This document shows positions 1 to 10,800 of a stretch of 64,000 bases of DNA, in pieces. Each line of letters starts with the position of its first letter. Position 1 is the stretch's first letter. The stretch is from Himantopus leucocephalus (lineage: Eukaryota; Chordata; Aves; Charadriiformes; Recurvirostridae): contig RSEF01000002.1 of NCBI GenBank assembly GCA_003993805.1, forward strand, positions 67,358,419-67,422,418, written 5' to 3'. The notes beneath the pieces are model-generated. The model was not told the DNA's origin, did no database searches, and was given only the letters and a program-made list of their open reading frames with translations. Both the position numbers and the translations under genes were made by a program.

Positions 1-151
1 CTCCTTCATTTAAATCTTGAATTAGTTACTTTTTGTGTTATTTTGAGGCATGATAAATTTTAAAAGCTTCATGTAAGAAAAAAGTGTAGAAATATTTGTA
101 TTATTAAGTTAGATGCTTCTGTAAATAATCAAAAATGTTTTCCTTCCACAG

Positions 152-203
152 CTATTTGGACATTGGAGAAACAAAGAAAAAAACTGCCGAAGTCAATAAC
201 GAG
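152..203 (+). CDS. DCDC2: DCDC2 internal exon (end of first doublecortin domain and linker)
   Basis: This is a 52-nt exon with a polypyrimidine/ccacag acceptor at 146-151 and a GAG|gtagga donor at 204. The first base completes an AA|C asparagine codon from the previous exon, and 17 codons follow, reading YLDIGETKKKTAEVNNE. Human DCDC2 as I recall it has the closely similar YLDIGEIKKRPMEVVNTE just after its first doublecortin (DCX) repeat, so the match and the exon limits agree. DCDC2 is a microtubule-binding protein of the primary cilium with two DCX domains and an acidic tail; it is linked in humans to ciliopathy, deafness and dyslexia risk. The upstream exons (most of DCX1) lie left of the window. 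The exon ends in phase 0. The exon that should follow, encoding the start of DCX2, was not found in the next 59 kb. Homology is by recognition, not by a search. Confidence 0.88.
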
Positions 204-2603
204 GTAGGATATCTGAAATATTTAAGAAGTAAACCTGCAGTTAATGTTAGTGACATGCGTGCATTTATGCCTGATTTTTTATATATATTTATTATGTTTA
301 ATAATAATACAATTATCTACCATTCTGAACATATTATTTCAGTGATTATTACTCTGATTGCTCTGAGCATGCAGTCTGAGGTGGTGGTCTTCTGCTCAGT
401 TTTCTGAATTGCCACACCCAGTTGAAAACTCAGTAAAGAAAATCTCTCATTGTCTTTATTGGATCTGGTCATAAACCTAAGGGAGCTTTTTTTCATGCAG
501 AAAAAGATGGCGGCAATGAAAATTTTGGGAGTTTTGAACCAGCAAATTTTCTTCAAAACTTGGTGTTTTCTCTGGAGAAGGGACAATTTTGTTTGAAAAA
601 ATCACGCTTAGTTGAAATGCTTTTCCCAGTCACTGCCAGTGTTAGTTGTAAACTTCTAACTAGTTCTAGTCCATAATTCTCCAAGCTCACCTGTTTCTCT
701 TGAACAGTGCTACGCTGTAGCCTGAGGAGATAACTGCAGGCTTCAAAAAGCACTGTATGTGGATTTTTGTGAGATGTGTGACTCTGCATTATTTTTACTG
801 TTTTATTGTATATGGAGGGAGCAATGATTTCCAACAAACATTTGAATTACATCTTCTGCCTGACAAGAAGCATCAGCTCATTTGTTTCTCAGTTTCTTTT
901 ACCTTGTGCTCTCATGCCACGTTTCCAGCAATTTAATGGTTTGTATAGCAGGAGTCTTCAGACAGTAGGACACCTGGTATTAGAAGACCCTCAAAATTGA
1001 GACTTTAGTGCCCTAAAGACATTTACTGTGATACTCGGATACTTCCTATTCAGAGGCTATGAAATATCACGCACGCATTTTATAATTGATCGTAACTTTG
1101 TAACCTGTATTCTTTTATTTCAAATGCGTACAATCAACAGAAGATCATATTTAAGTTGGAGATTTGATATACTACTACAAGTACCCTATAAATTTACTCT
1201 AAGTTGTTTTTTCCCCAGTTTGTTTATTTATGCAATTGACCAGAACATTGCAGAGATAGTTTTGTTGTTTTTGTGTAGCCATTCATGCCTCCCTGTTGTT
1301 TGGGTCTTTTTTACAAAGGAAAGAGAACAATATTAAGAAATAGAAACAGTTAATTAAACACCGATGAGGCAGCAGAGTTATACTCTGTTGCTGACGTATA
1401 TAAAACTAAGCAACACACCTTCACATATGCACTATTTAAACTTTCCCATGTCTTTTAGTCATAAATTCCATTTTTGACCTCCAGCATTTTTTTTATTCCT
1501 GTCCTGAGTCTCCTCTGATCCAGTTTTGTGAACTGTGCTGAAACTAGTTACTTGCAGGGTGTACAGACAGAGAATCAAATAATTCATGATTTTTAATAAG
1601 TAAGAAATTATCATTTTGGGAAGGAGGTAAAGTGTTTGTACAGTAGTAGTATTGCACTTGCCTGAACCATAAAACATAGTTCTGAACCAAAAATGCCACC
1701 TTTGGATGTATGACCAGTGTTTACAATTTTTCCTGAATACCCGAATGTGTGGATAGCACCATATTTTATGCTAAAACAGTATCTGGATGAAAAAGAAAAT
1801 TATTCTTACTTATCCCAAACAAGAAAAAGAACATGAGGAAATTTCTTCTGATTATTTCTGAAAATGCAGTAGTTTGCATTTACTGTTATGTGTGACTCCC
1901 ATTAATAGTGCGCAGTGTGAGTAATTCCATGTGCCCTTTTCTGAGAAGGTAGTTGTCTTTGTGAAAGACTCTTAACCAAATCTCCTGATACTGCCAGTTA
2001 TCAGGAGAATCACAGGCTTGCTACTTTAAGGCTAGTTTTAAAGTTCGTAATTTTGATGCAAATCCTTATAAGATTCTCAATATAACAGAAATCCTGTGCA
2101 GTTGGAGAAGTAGTTGTAGCAGTTGTGGGTTTTTTACTTACAGTTGCATGTTTGGTAAGGGAGGCTTCCATTATTTCTTCTGGAATCAGTGCTCATTGTA
2201 TATTATCTTAACACTTTGAGCCATCTCTGAGGGCTTTGAAGTAAATCGGTATAAACCATCCATTATCTCAGCTTGCTTTCTTCCTATTTGACGTATGTTT
2301 GCAATCTCCACAGTCTCTATGGAGAGCTTAACTCTCCATGTTGAGTTTAGCTTTATGTGATTGATTTATTTGGGGAGAGGAGTCATAAAAATGAGATGAA
2401 ACCTAGTAATAGTCTACAGATTTTTATCTGGGCTTATGAATAGCACAATTGTTTTCATGGCCGAATCATTTAGTTCTAGGAATGCACTTTCAGGGGGCTA
2501 GTAGCAGAATTTTTAATGCCTAAATATATTTATGTTAAAATGATGTGAGGAAGCAAGTTCTGATTTTACTTTTTTCAGGCATTCACTTAGAAATCAAAAT
2601 CTT
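204..2603 (+). other. DCDC2 intron, no exon recognised
   Basis: This AT-rich sequence lies downstream of the small DCDC2 exon. The open frames here are short, lack splice-flanked homology and are on both strands, so I read none as coding. No repeat family was recognised before the CR1 fragment that begins near 2604. Confidence 0.6.
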
Positions 2604-2709
2604 AGGTGTGTTCTAGGACCAGGAGGGGCAGCAGTATTCTCTTTGATTCTGCCCGTCTTTTAAATCCCTCCAGGGATGGTGATTCAACCACTTCCCTGGG
2701 CAGCCTGTT
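2604..2709 (-). mobile_element. CR1 LINE fragment truncated by the 1000-N gap
   Basis: The stretch from about 2655 (cttttaaatccctccaggga, then a block ending ctgggcagcctgtt) is the reverse complement of the 3' region of avian CR1. It stops at the first N. It belongs to the same subfamily as the CR1 3' end at 48315-48445, which lies in the opposite orientation and reads ctggaggtatttaaaag, the reverse complement of the expected neighbouring segment. The exact left border is uncertain. Confidence 0.75.
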
Positions 2710-3709
2710 NNNNNNNNNNNNNNNNNNNNNNNNNNNNNNNNNNNNNNNNNNNNNNNNNNNNNNNNNNNNNNNNNNNNNNNNNNNNNNNNNNNNNNNNNNN
2801 NNNNNNNNNNNNNNNNNNNNNNNNNNNNNNNNNNNNNNNNNNNNNNNNNNNNNNNNNNNNNNNNNNNNNNNNNNNNNNNNNNNNNNNNNNNNNNNNNNNN
2901 NNNNNNNNNNNNNNNNNNNNNNNNNNNNNNNNNNNNNNNNNNNNNNNNNNNNNNNNNNNNNNNNNNNNNNNNNNNNNNNNNNNNNNNNNNNNNNNNNNNN
3001 NNNNNNNNNNNNNNNNNNNNNNNNNNNNNNNNNNNNNNNNNNNNNNNNNNNNNNNNNNNNNNNNNNNNNNNNNNNNNNNNNNNNNNNNNNNNNNNNNNNN
3101 NNNNNNNNNNNNNNNNNNNNNNNNNNNNNNNNNNNNNNNNNNNNNNNNNNNNNNNNNNNNNNNNNNNNNNNNNNNNNNNNNNNNNNNNNNNNNNNNNNNN
3201 NNNNNNNNNNNNNNNNNNNNNNNNNNNNNNNNNNNNNNNNNNNNNNNNNNNNNNNNNNNNNNNNNNNNNNNNNNNNNNNNNNNNNNNNNNNNNNNNNNNN
3301 NNNNNNNNNNNNNNNNNNNNNNNNNNNNNNNNNNNNNNNNNNNNNNNNNNNNNNNNNNNNNNNNNNNNNNNNNNNNNNNNNNNNNNNNNNNNNNNNNNNN
3401 NNNNNNNNNNNNNNNNNNNNNNNNNNNNNNNNNNNNNNNNNNNNNNNNNNNNNNNNNNNNNNNNNNNNNNNNNNNNNNNNNNNNNNNNNNNNNNNNNNNN
3501 NNNNNNNNNNNNNNNNNNNNNNNNNNNNNNNNNNNNNNNNNNNNNNNNNNNNNNNNNNNNNNNNNNNNNNNNNNNNNNNNNNNNNNNNNNNNNNNNNNNN
3601 NNNNNNNNNNNNNNNNNNNNNNNNNNNNNNNNNNNNNNNNNNNNNNNNNNNNNNNNNNNNNNNNNNNNNNNNNNNNNNNNNNNNNNNNNNNNNNNNNNNN
3701 NNNNNNNNN
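2710..3709. other. Assembly gap, exactly 1000 N
   Basis: An uninterrupted run of N of exactly 1000 bases, so it is probably a placeholder rather than a measured distance. It starts inside a CR1 copy. The right flank is not recognisable as CR1. Long open frames that cross it consist of unknown residues and mean nothing. Confidence 0.98.
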
Positions 3710-6239
3710 TAGTGCCCTCCGGAGCATGTGCTGGCCTTCCTGGGGACGGTAGAGAAAGAAACAGGCAGGGTGGATGGAGACCTTGAGACAGCAGGAAACT
3801 TTTGCGCAGCACCAGCTGCTCACCAGGTGAGCAGGGAGAGCCTGGCACCTGGGCCACCCTACGTCAAGTTGTATGTCACTAACACTGACTTTTCCCACTA
3901 CAGTTAATATATTGGGGGAAAAAAAAAAAGTTTGTTGTGCTCTTTTACATCGCTATGAGCATTTGAACACTATTACTTTTTGAAGTACAAAACCCCATAG
4001 TGGTATGGATGTAAGTATATAATCTGAACTTTTGTGGGGAAACACTGAAAGTTATTCTACTTTTGGAGCCCATTTATTATTTTGCAAAAGAGCTCTTGTG
4101 AGTCCCGCCTTCTGAGAGGAAAAGAAGTCTTTTCTCACTGCCACCATTTCTTCAACAGCTAGCTGCCATCTTCCACAGAACAAGCACTGAAGAGCTCCCG
4201 CAAAACCAGAGTTCTGCTCACCTCATAAAAATACCTCAGGGTGAAAGGAGAGGATGAAGCAATGGTGTAGCTTACCACAGCTGCCCCAGCTCTCACACAC
4301 AGGGTCACACAGGCTGTATCTCAAGGAAAAGGACAGTTTACATCCATATCGTTCAACGTGTCTTTTGGTTATGAGTAAAGAAGCACTCGATCTCCCACAT
4401 CAGAAAGAGAAGAAAATAAAGGGGCCAACCAAAGCTCTGCGGACTCATTCTCTCGGGTCCTTACTTAGATCTTTATTCTCACATCAACCCTATCTCCTTA
4501 AATAAATTATGCTTAACTCCTTGCCAACTTAAATCATTCAGGTAAGCATATTTAGCATCACATAACGAGCAGAAAGGGAGGTATTTTCCCCAGGTGTAAG
4601 TGACTCCATAAGGCCAATACAAGGAAGGACCAGACCTAACATGACCAGATAATGTGGACTCCCAAAGCTTGCTTACATTACTCCAGCTGCCACCAGGAGA
4701 CAGTTTTAGAGCTTCTTTGGTTTCTCCAGAATTCAGCAAGCAGATGAAGCACACTGCTGAATCTGAACCAGCAACTGTAGGTATTGCAATTAATCGAAGA
4801 AAACTCAGTGTAACGTGACAGAATGCCATATAAACACTATCTTGCACTCACTGCACTGTCTGTAGGCTTAGTCAAGAGAGAGAAAGGAGGGTGTGGTGTT
4901 TATAACAGCGTGATGAAGAATTGCCTATAAGAACCACACAGCCTGGAATCACTTATATTACACATAGATTCTTTTTCTTGAGCAATCTAAAATGGTAATA
5001 GGTGATTTTGGTCAGGCATATGACCAAAATGATAAATAAGAGCTGGGGGGTGGAATAGAAAACAAAAGAATGATCTTTTGCTTGAAAGAGCTGTGATAGC
5101 ATCAAGTAGTATGACCTTTTAAAATGGAAGAAAAAAAAAGGACTGCCAGCATCATTAATTCTTTTCAAGCACTGCATAATATTAGTCCTACTGAACATTT
5201 TCTTTATGCTCAGACTCTTCCACTTACGATAAGTAATCTCCTATCTTTTGTGAAATACCTTGTCCCTTAAGAGAGAAGAGAAGAAGGCTTCCCAGCCCTA
5301 TATGACTCATTGAAGCAGCCTGGTAATTTGGCCTAAGATGGTCTCTTTTCTCAGCTGCGATATAAACATAATGTTGTTGTTCTTGCTACTTACAGATGGG
5401 GCAGAGGAACTGAAACAGTCAGAGTATGGTGGGAGAAAACAGTTCTCTATAAATAAGAAGGAAACGTGTCACAGCATCAATTTACATTGGATGAATAAAT
5501 ACTGCAGTAGCTATGATCTTGAGTGTTGATGTGTATTTCCATATCTCACCTTCATGGCTGAGAAACTAAATGCTGAAGTGTTGGGAAACTTTTGCTAAAA
5601 AGGGAGTCACTGTTACCCAAATCTGCATTACGCATAAGCTTAGAACACGCATCCAGGCCACAGGAAGTGGCTTAATCATTAAAAGTTTTTCCGTGCCTAA
5701 ACCCAAGGTGCCTAGGAACACGTGGGAAGTATGATCACAGCTTCAGAGCGCACCACTGCGTAGTAGCAATCCATCCCCTAGCAACTTTTGTTTCCATGGC
5801 AAAAAGCTGTCCTGTTTACTTTGAGCTTTACTATTCTCCACTGATCTGGGGAGATGTGACTGAACTGGTGAACAGGCAGATTAAAAGATGAGCATGCTCC
5901 AAGAAAAATCACCCAATAAATTTTCCGACTACTTTGCTTTCTTATAGAAGGGCGAGACACATTAAAAAAAAAAACCAAACAAAAACAAAAAACATAAGGA
6001 ACTGGCATCTGAAGGGCAGGACAAAGCAAATAAGGATGTGCCATTGCTCCGCGACACCAGCCAGCCACCAACCGTAAGCCACAAACGCTGATGCCTTCGC
6101 ACACGTGAAGTCCCCCTCTCCCTTCTCCAGACTGACACGCTTTAACCCTTCTGCTCAGAGGACCACCTCTCCTAGCCTTCACCTAAGGAAGACGCGACCT
6201 CTGTGAAGAGCGAATACCAGAACGAACAACCTTGTCTCT
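3710..6239. other. Non-coding sequence between gap and CpG island
   Basis: No exon with recognisable homology. A 122-codon minus-strand open frame at 4479-4847 has no family resemblance that I can see and no supporting splice context. There is an A-run at about 3916-3928 and an A/C-rich stretch at about 5963-5993. GC content rises towards the CpG island after about 6000. Confidence 0.55.
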
Positions 6240-7812
6240 GACCGCAGTCTCCCAGACGGCCTTTTCGATGCCTCAGCCCCCTGTCGCGCCAGTGCCCAGG
6301 CCAGAGGCTGCGCCGAGCACTGCTCGGCCTGACCCAGCCCGCCAAGGTCGGGCCCTCGCGGGGCCACGGCCCCCGCCCAGTGTCCTGCCCTCACACGGGG
6401 CAGCGGCAGCGGGACGGGCAGCTGCTGCCGTTCCCCCGAGGACGCCAGGGGGTGACCGGCTGCTTGCCGGGGCGACTCCCGCGCCCCGGCCACGCACGGG
6501 GGAGCGAGCGGGGCNGGGGGGAGCACAAGCCCGGCCCGCTCCCCAGCCGCCAGGTCGCGGCCCCTCCGGGACGCCCCGCCGGCCGGGCAGGACGCGCTCC
6601 CGGTGGCCCCGTTCCCCGGACGATGCAGAAGAACTCGGAGGCGTCCAGCAAAGACCTGGCGGCCCTCACCCCTGCCGGCTCCGCACCTGCAAACCTGCGT
6701 ACCGGAGCCACGGGGGCAGAGNGGGGGGAGCACAAGCCCGGCCCGCTCCCCAGCCGCCAGGTCGCGGCCCCTCCGGGACATCCCGCCGGCCGGGCAGGAC
6801 GCGCTCCCGGTGGCCCCGTTCCCCGGGCGATGCAGAAGAACTCGGCAGCGTCCAGCAAAGACCTGGCGGCCCTCACCCTTGCCGGCTCCGCACCTGCAGA
6901 CCTGCGTACCGGAGCCACGGNCACGGGGGCAGAGCCGAGTCCGCTCCGGCCCGGCCCGACAGCCCCCCCGCCCTGCCCCGGCCCCGCAGCGCCCGGCCGC
7001 GGCGCCCCCTAGCGCAGCGCGGCAGCGCAGCCCCCTCCCGGCGGCAGCGGTGGGGCAGCGCGGCATCAGCCTCCCCCGGGAGGGCCGCGACCGGCCCCCT
7101 CTCCCCTCCACCCCGGCCCGGGAGGCGAAGGGGCCCCGCTGTACCCCCCTCCCCCGCCGGGCGGCCGCTGCCCCACCGCCACCTCCCCTGCCGGGAGCTC
7201 CGCGCCGTCCACCCCCCGTGACGGCGCCGACGGTCAGGGGACCCTCCCCCGCCAAACTGCCGAGCCCAAGTTTGCCGGGAGCGGCGGCCCCGGGGCGGCG
7301 GGGTTTACCTGTCCCTCCTGCCGCTCCCCTCGGCCGGCTGAGCAGCGGCAGCTGCGCTAGCTGCGGCTCTCCCACCCCGGTCCCATCTCCGCTCTGCGCC
7401 GCCCCGGCCCCAGACACCACGTATTATGTACGGCCCGGAGCGCCGCTCGCTGCCGCTCCGTGCCTGCGCACTGAGCCGCCGCCGCCACTGGCGGCGGGGC
7501 GCCGGGCCGCGCTCGCCCCGCCACCCCCGCCCGGAGGCGGCTTTCCGGGGCGGCGGCTCGGGCCGGGGTGTGGGGGAACGACACCGCCGTGCCCGCGGGC
7601 CCGGGCCGTCCCCTCCCCCGGCTGCCGTGAGGAGGGTCCCTCCGGCCGCGCCGCTCCCCGGGGCGGGCAGGCCCGCAGGTGCACGGAGCGGCGGCCCCGG
7701 TGCCCGCCAAGGTGACCGGGGTGTCCTCCCTCCTGGGTGGCGGGAGCAGGAGGGCCCTTGGGCCGGGTCCGTAATCGCCACCCCCGCTCCCCCCCCTTTT
7801 AATCAGCACTGA
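6240..7812. promoter_or_regulatory. CpG island, promoter-like
   Basis: About 1.5 kb of very GC-rich sequence with dense CG dinucleotides, sharply different from the AT-rich flanks. Every strand and frame is open over long stretches, as expected from composition alone, so the long open frames here (up to 413 codons) are not evidence of protein. The transcript is uncertain. On the minus strand, a possible first exon runs from about 7460 to 7309 and ends at a good donor (GGACAG|GTAAAC read on the minus strand). On the plus strand, candidate donors lie at about 7677 (GCAG|gtgcac) and 7711 (CAAG|gtgacc). NRSN1 in mammals has untranslated 5' exons many kilobases upstream of its coding exons, so this could be its promoter 26 kb upstream; the sequence alone does not prove it. 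Confidence 0.7.
6516..6928 (+). repeat. Two near-identical ~207-bp GC-rich units separated by single Ns
   Basis: A unit beginning ggggggagcacaagcccggc occupies 6516-6721 and is repeated from 6723. Single Ns lie at 6515, 6722 and 6921. The copies differ at about six or seven positions (for example gacgcc versus gacatc, cccggacg versus cccgggcg, and gcaaac versus gcagac), roughly 3 percent. After the N at 6921, the sequence resumes with cacgggggcagag, the same end as the first unit. This may be a minisatellite collapsed by the assembler or unmerged contig ends. Confidence 0.85.
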
Positions 7813-10800
7813 AAAATGCAGGGGGTCGAGGCTCTGGTGTTTGTCCAGTCGAGAGGATGGACATCAGAAAAGGTGATGTATATGAGCTACGAAGCCCTGA
7901 GAAGTGGTGGTTGGGGAAGTAAATGGGCCAGCAGGAGACCCAGCTGGACTTTTAAGGGAAACAGAGTGGGGCTGAGGGCCAAGCACCGGGGGCTTGGGGC
8001 TGCCCTGGTAACAACAGGTTGGTGGTGCGGCGGGAAAGGATTTCAAAGGAGAAGGTTTGGGGAATTAAGGAAGCCGGTAAGGGACGAGGCAGAGGGCGTA
8101 ACAAGGCACTAAGAGCTGGAGATGCTGACATGTATCCCACAAAGAGGCAATGTGCAGTTCCTCTGAAAAAATAATGAGAACGTAAAGGGCAGGAACGCTA
8201 GAGAGTTATTTGAATGCTCTGCACTGGAATACACATGAAAATAGGGTATTGTTGCATACAGAAAAAATGGAAGAGCATTGAAGCAAAATGGGGTGGTATT
8301 AGCCGAAGGAAAAACAAGGTCTTTTAAAAGTGCTTAAGTCACAATAGTAGATGAAGAAGGAGTTGAGATTAGTGGTGGTTTCATTAATAGCAATGCCCAA
8401 TCTCCTTTGAAAAACCCCTGCATGTGATGACAACAGTAAGTTCGGGCAAATGCATACTAGGAATCATAAAAATAGGGGTTACATTTGGAGGAAGACATGC
8501 TGGTTTCAGTAGATTTCATCCTGTCCTTCCAAAGGTGTTATGCCATTCCTGTTTTAAGTAATGAGTAATGCCAAAAGTGGTTCCCCTGACCTGAGCAGAG
8601 CTACTTCCACAGCAGGGTGCTATTTAGTGAGTAGCATTGGCATACCCCAGCCCGAGGCAACTAACAAGGCAATACACTGACAATTGTTTGTGAAAAACCA
8701 GGAAAATACAGTGAGGTGATAAATGAGTGAAAAGCAGGATGGAGTATCTATCTTAAAAGATTGTCGTGTAAGACTAACACCAGATTCACATGTGGTATTA
8801 CAGTTAGGATTGAATGCTGCTTTATCCCAGATCAGGAAGATGTCTTCTATAGAAAAAGCAATTAATCTACATGAGCTGTCCTCTCTCTATTCACAAAACT
8901 AGTTTCTTTTGATTACTTAACTACTGACAAAGGGAATAAATAAAAGGAATATGAAATACCTGTGGTGGCCCAGTACAGTTTTGTTTCCCGACTCAGAAGT
9001 GATATGCTCAGTGAACCAAGACAAATTAGTATTGTAGCAATAGGGACATTTTCAGTAATGCTTAAAATTATCTGTGAACTCCAAATTAACAACCCTGAAG
9101 ATTAACAATAAAATCAGAAGTTGCTTTTAGCGCCCTGTTAGTGCATTAGGAAAACTGTACATTCAGTCTGAGATCAGAGCTGCTCTTGAAGTACAGCTGA
9201 GCTTGGTTATGAGAGGCGTTGAACAGAAGAGTGTAAATGTCCTGTTTAGCATCGAAATCAGTAACGTCAATGCAAAAATGTTTTAGAATACCAGGACCTT
9301 TAGGTCATGGTGTGACTCATGACGTGAGCTGCTGTTACATGAAGGAATTTCCAAATTTAAGTTTTTCCTCAGTTCTTAGCTTTCACAAAATTTAGGCTGT
9401 GTTTATCTCGAAGGCTTCAGCTGGGAGAGTGTAATATTCTACCTCAAGCTGTAGATGTTGTTGACTTTATTTATTTTTTTTCCTTGTGGAGAGATAACAC
9501 AAGCCTAGTGCCTTCCTTCTCTTCCACCTGCTGTGCTAGAGGTTTGTGATGGACAGTAGTGAGCATGCAGAGGAAAAAATCCTGTATTGGCAAGAACTTC
9601 TGTAGGTGGTGGGGTTGGTTGCCATAGAGTTTACAGGCTTCTCTCTTGCTGAGAGGTGAAGTGATTATATCAGCCAGCTTAGTTAGCTTCTGGGAGCCTG
9701 TGCTGAATAGGAAGAATTACAGCTTCTGGAAAACACATTTATCTTGTAGCAAGATGCAGCAATTAGTATGAGACTCCTGTTCACTGAGTTGCAGATGTCT
9801 GTCCCTTTTTGCTTAGCAGCGACGGCAAGCTTCCAGAGGCTCTTCTTCTGTTTCATGTGTTGTGGGAAGTAGTGGGCTGAATAGTTCTGCTGTAGTGACA
9901 TTATTGACGCTGTTGCCTGTCCTTCCCTTCCTAGTGCCTGGCTCACCTTCCCCTGGAGAGCAAGGCCCATAGCGCTCCCACTTCCTGGAAAACCTTCAGT
10001 TGATATAGAACCACAAGGAGCAGCTCAGGCATCTAAAGGTGATCCCACCCATCTTCCAGACCTTAAAGGGCAGCAGAAGAGAGGTGGGAGAGCTCCTTTC
10101 ACTGCAGAAGTGGCTGAAGGGCTCCCTGGGGAGCAGGAGCTAATAGCTGTCATCTGCCAGGCTTCTGGCTTTGAGTCTTCTCCAGGAACTGCTGCTGTTT
10201 GGGTGGTGCCTCTAAGCAGACAGAAACACCGGGAAGGAATGGGAAAAAAAGGCAGAGGTCAGTTCAGGCCTGTAGTACTTTTCTGGTGTTCTTTCTGCTG
10301 CCACTATGGCAGTTCAAAATGACTAGAGGAGGCTGTGAGGGCAAAGGTGGCAGTTTCTTGTCCCATCCCATGTGGCATTCAGAGAAGATGTTCTTCTTAG
10401 GACACCCAATATCCACACTGTTTTCTGATAGCAGAGCCTGGAGGACAAATCCATAGCTGTCACACATGCAGATTCAATGAGCTAGCTTAAAAGAGGTGAA
10501 TACCTTTGTGAACATGTTGGGTTCTTGTCTGCCTTTTTCCTGCCTGAAGTGAGATGGATGTCCTCTTCCAGCTGCTTTTGGAGAGGTATCTGGTGAGACA
10601 GGGTTGTTCTGGGGGACACAGCCATTGCCGTTTGCTCTGCATACTGGCTTGAGTCAAGTAGCCAGAGTTTGTATGCTATAAAGAGTATTTTATTTTTCAA
10701 AACTTCATGATGAAGGGGTGGTTTATGAATGGAAGGGGTGTTTTCTTCAGACTCTAAACAGGTACTCCCAGCTGCTCCATTCCTATTTTATCTGAGGTGA

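Noticed and set aside
2606..3898. Open frames of 358-414 codons around 2.6-3.9 kb
   Set aside because: They consist almost entirely of unknown residues from the 1000-N gap.
4479..4847. 122-codon minus-strand frame considered as an exon of a transcript from the CpG island
   Set aside because: No homology that I recognise and no convincing splice borders; the length is compatible with chance.
6179..7715. Very long open frames (up to 413 codons minus and 370 codons plus) through the GC-rich region
   Set aside because: All frames on both strands are open because stop codons are rare in CpG-island sequence. The predicted peptides are Pro/Arg/Gly/Ala-rich, repeat with the 207-bp unit and cross single Ns.
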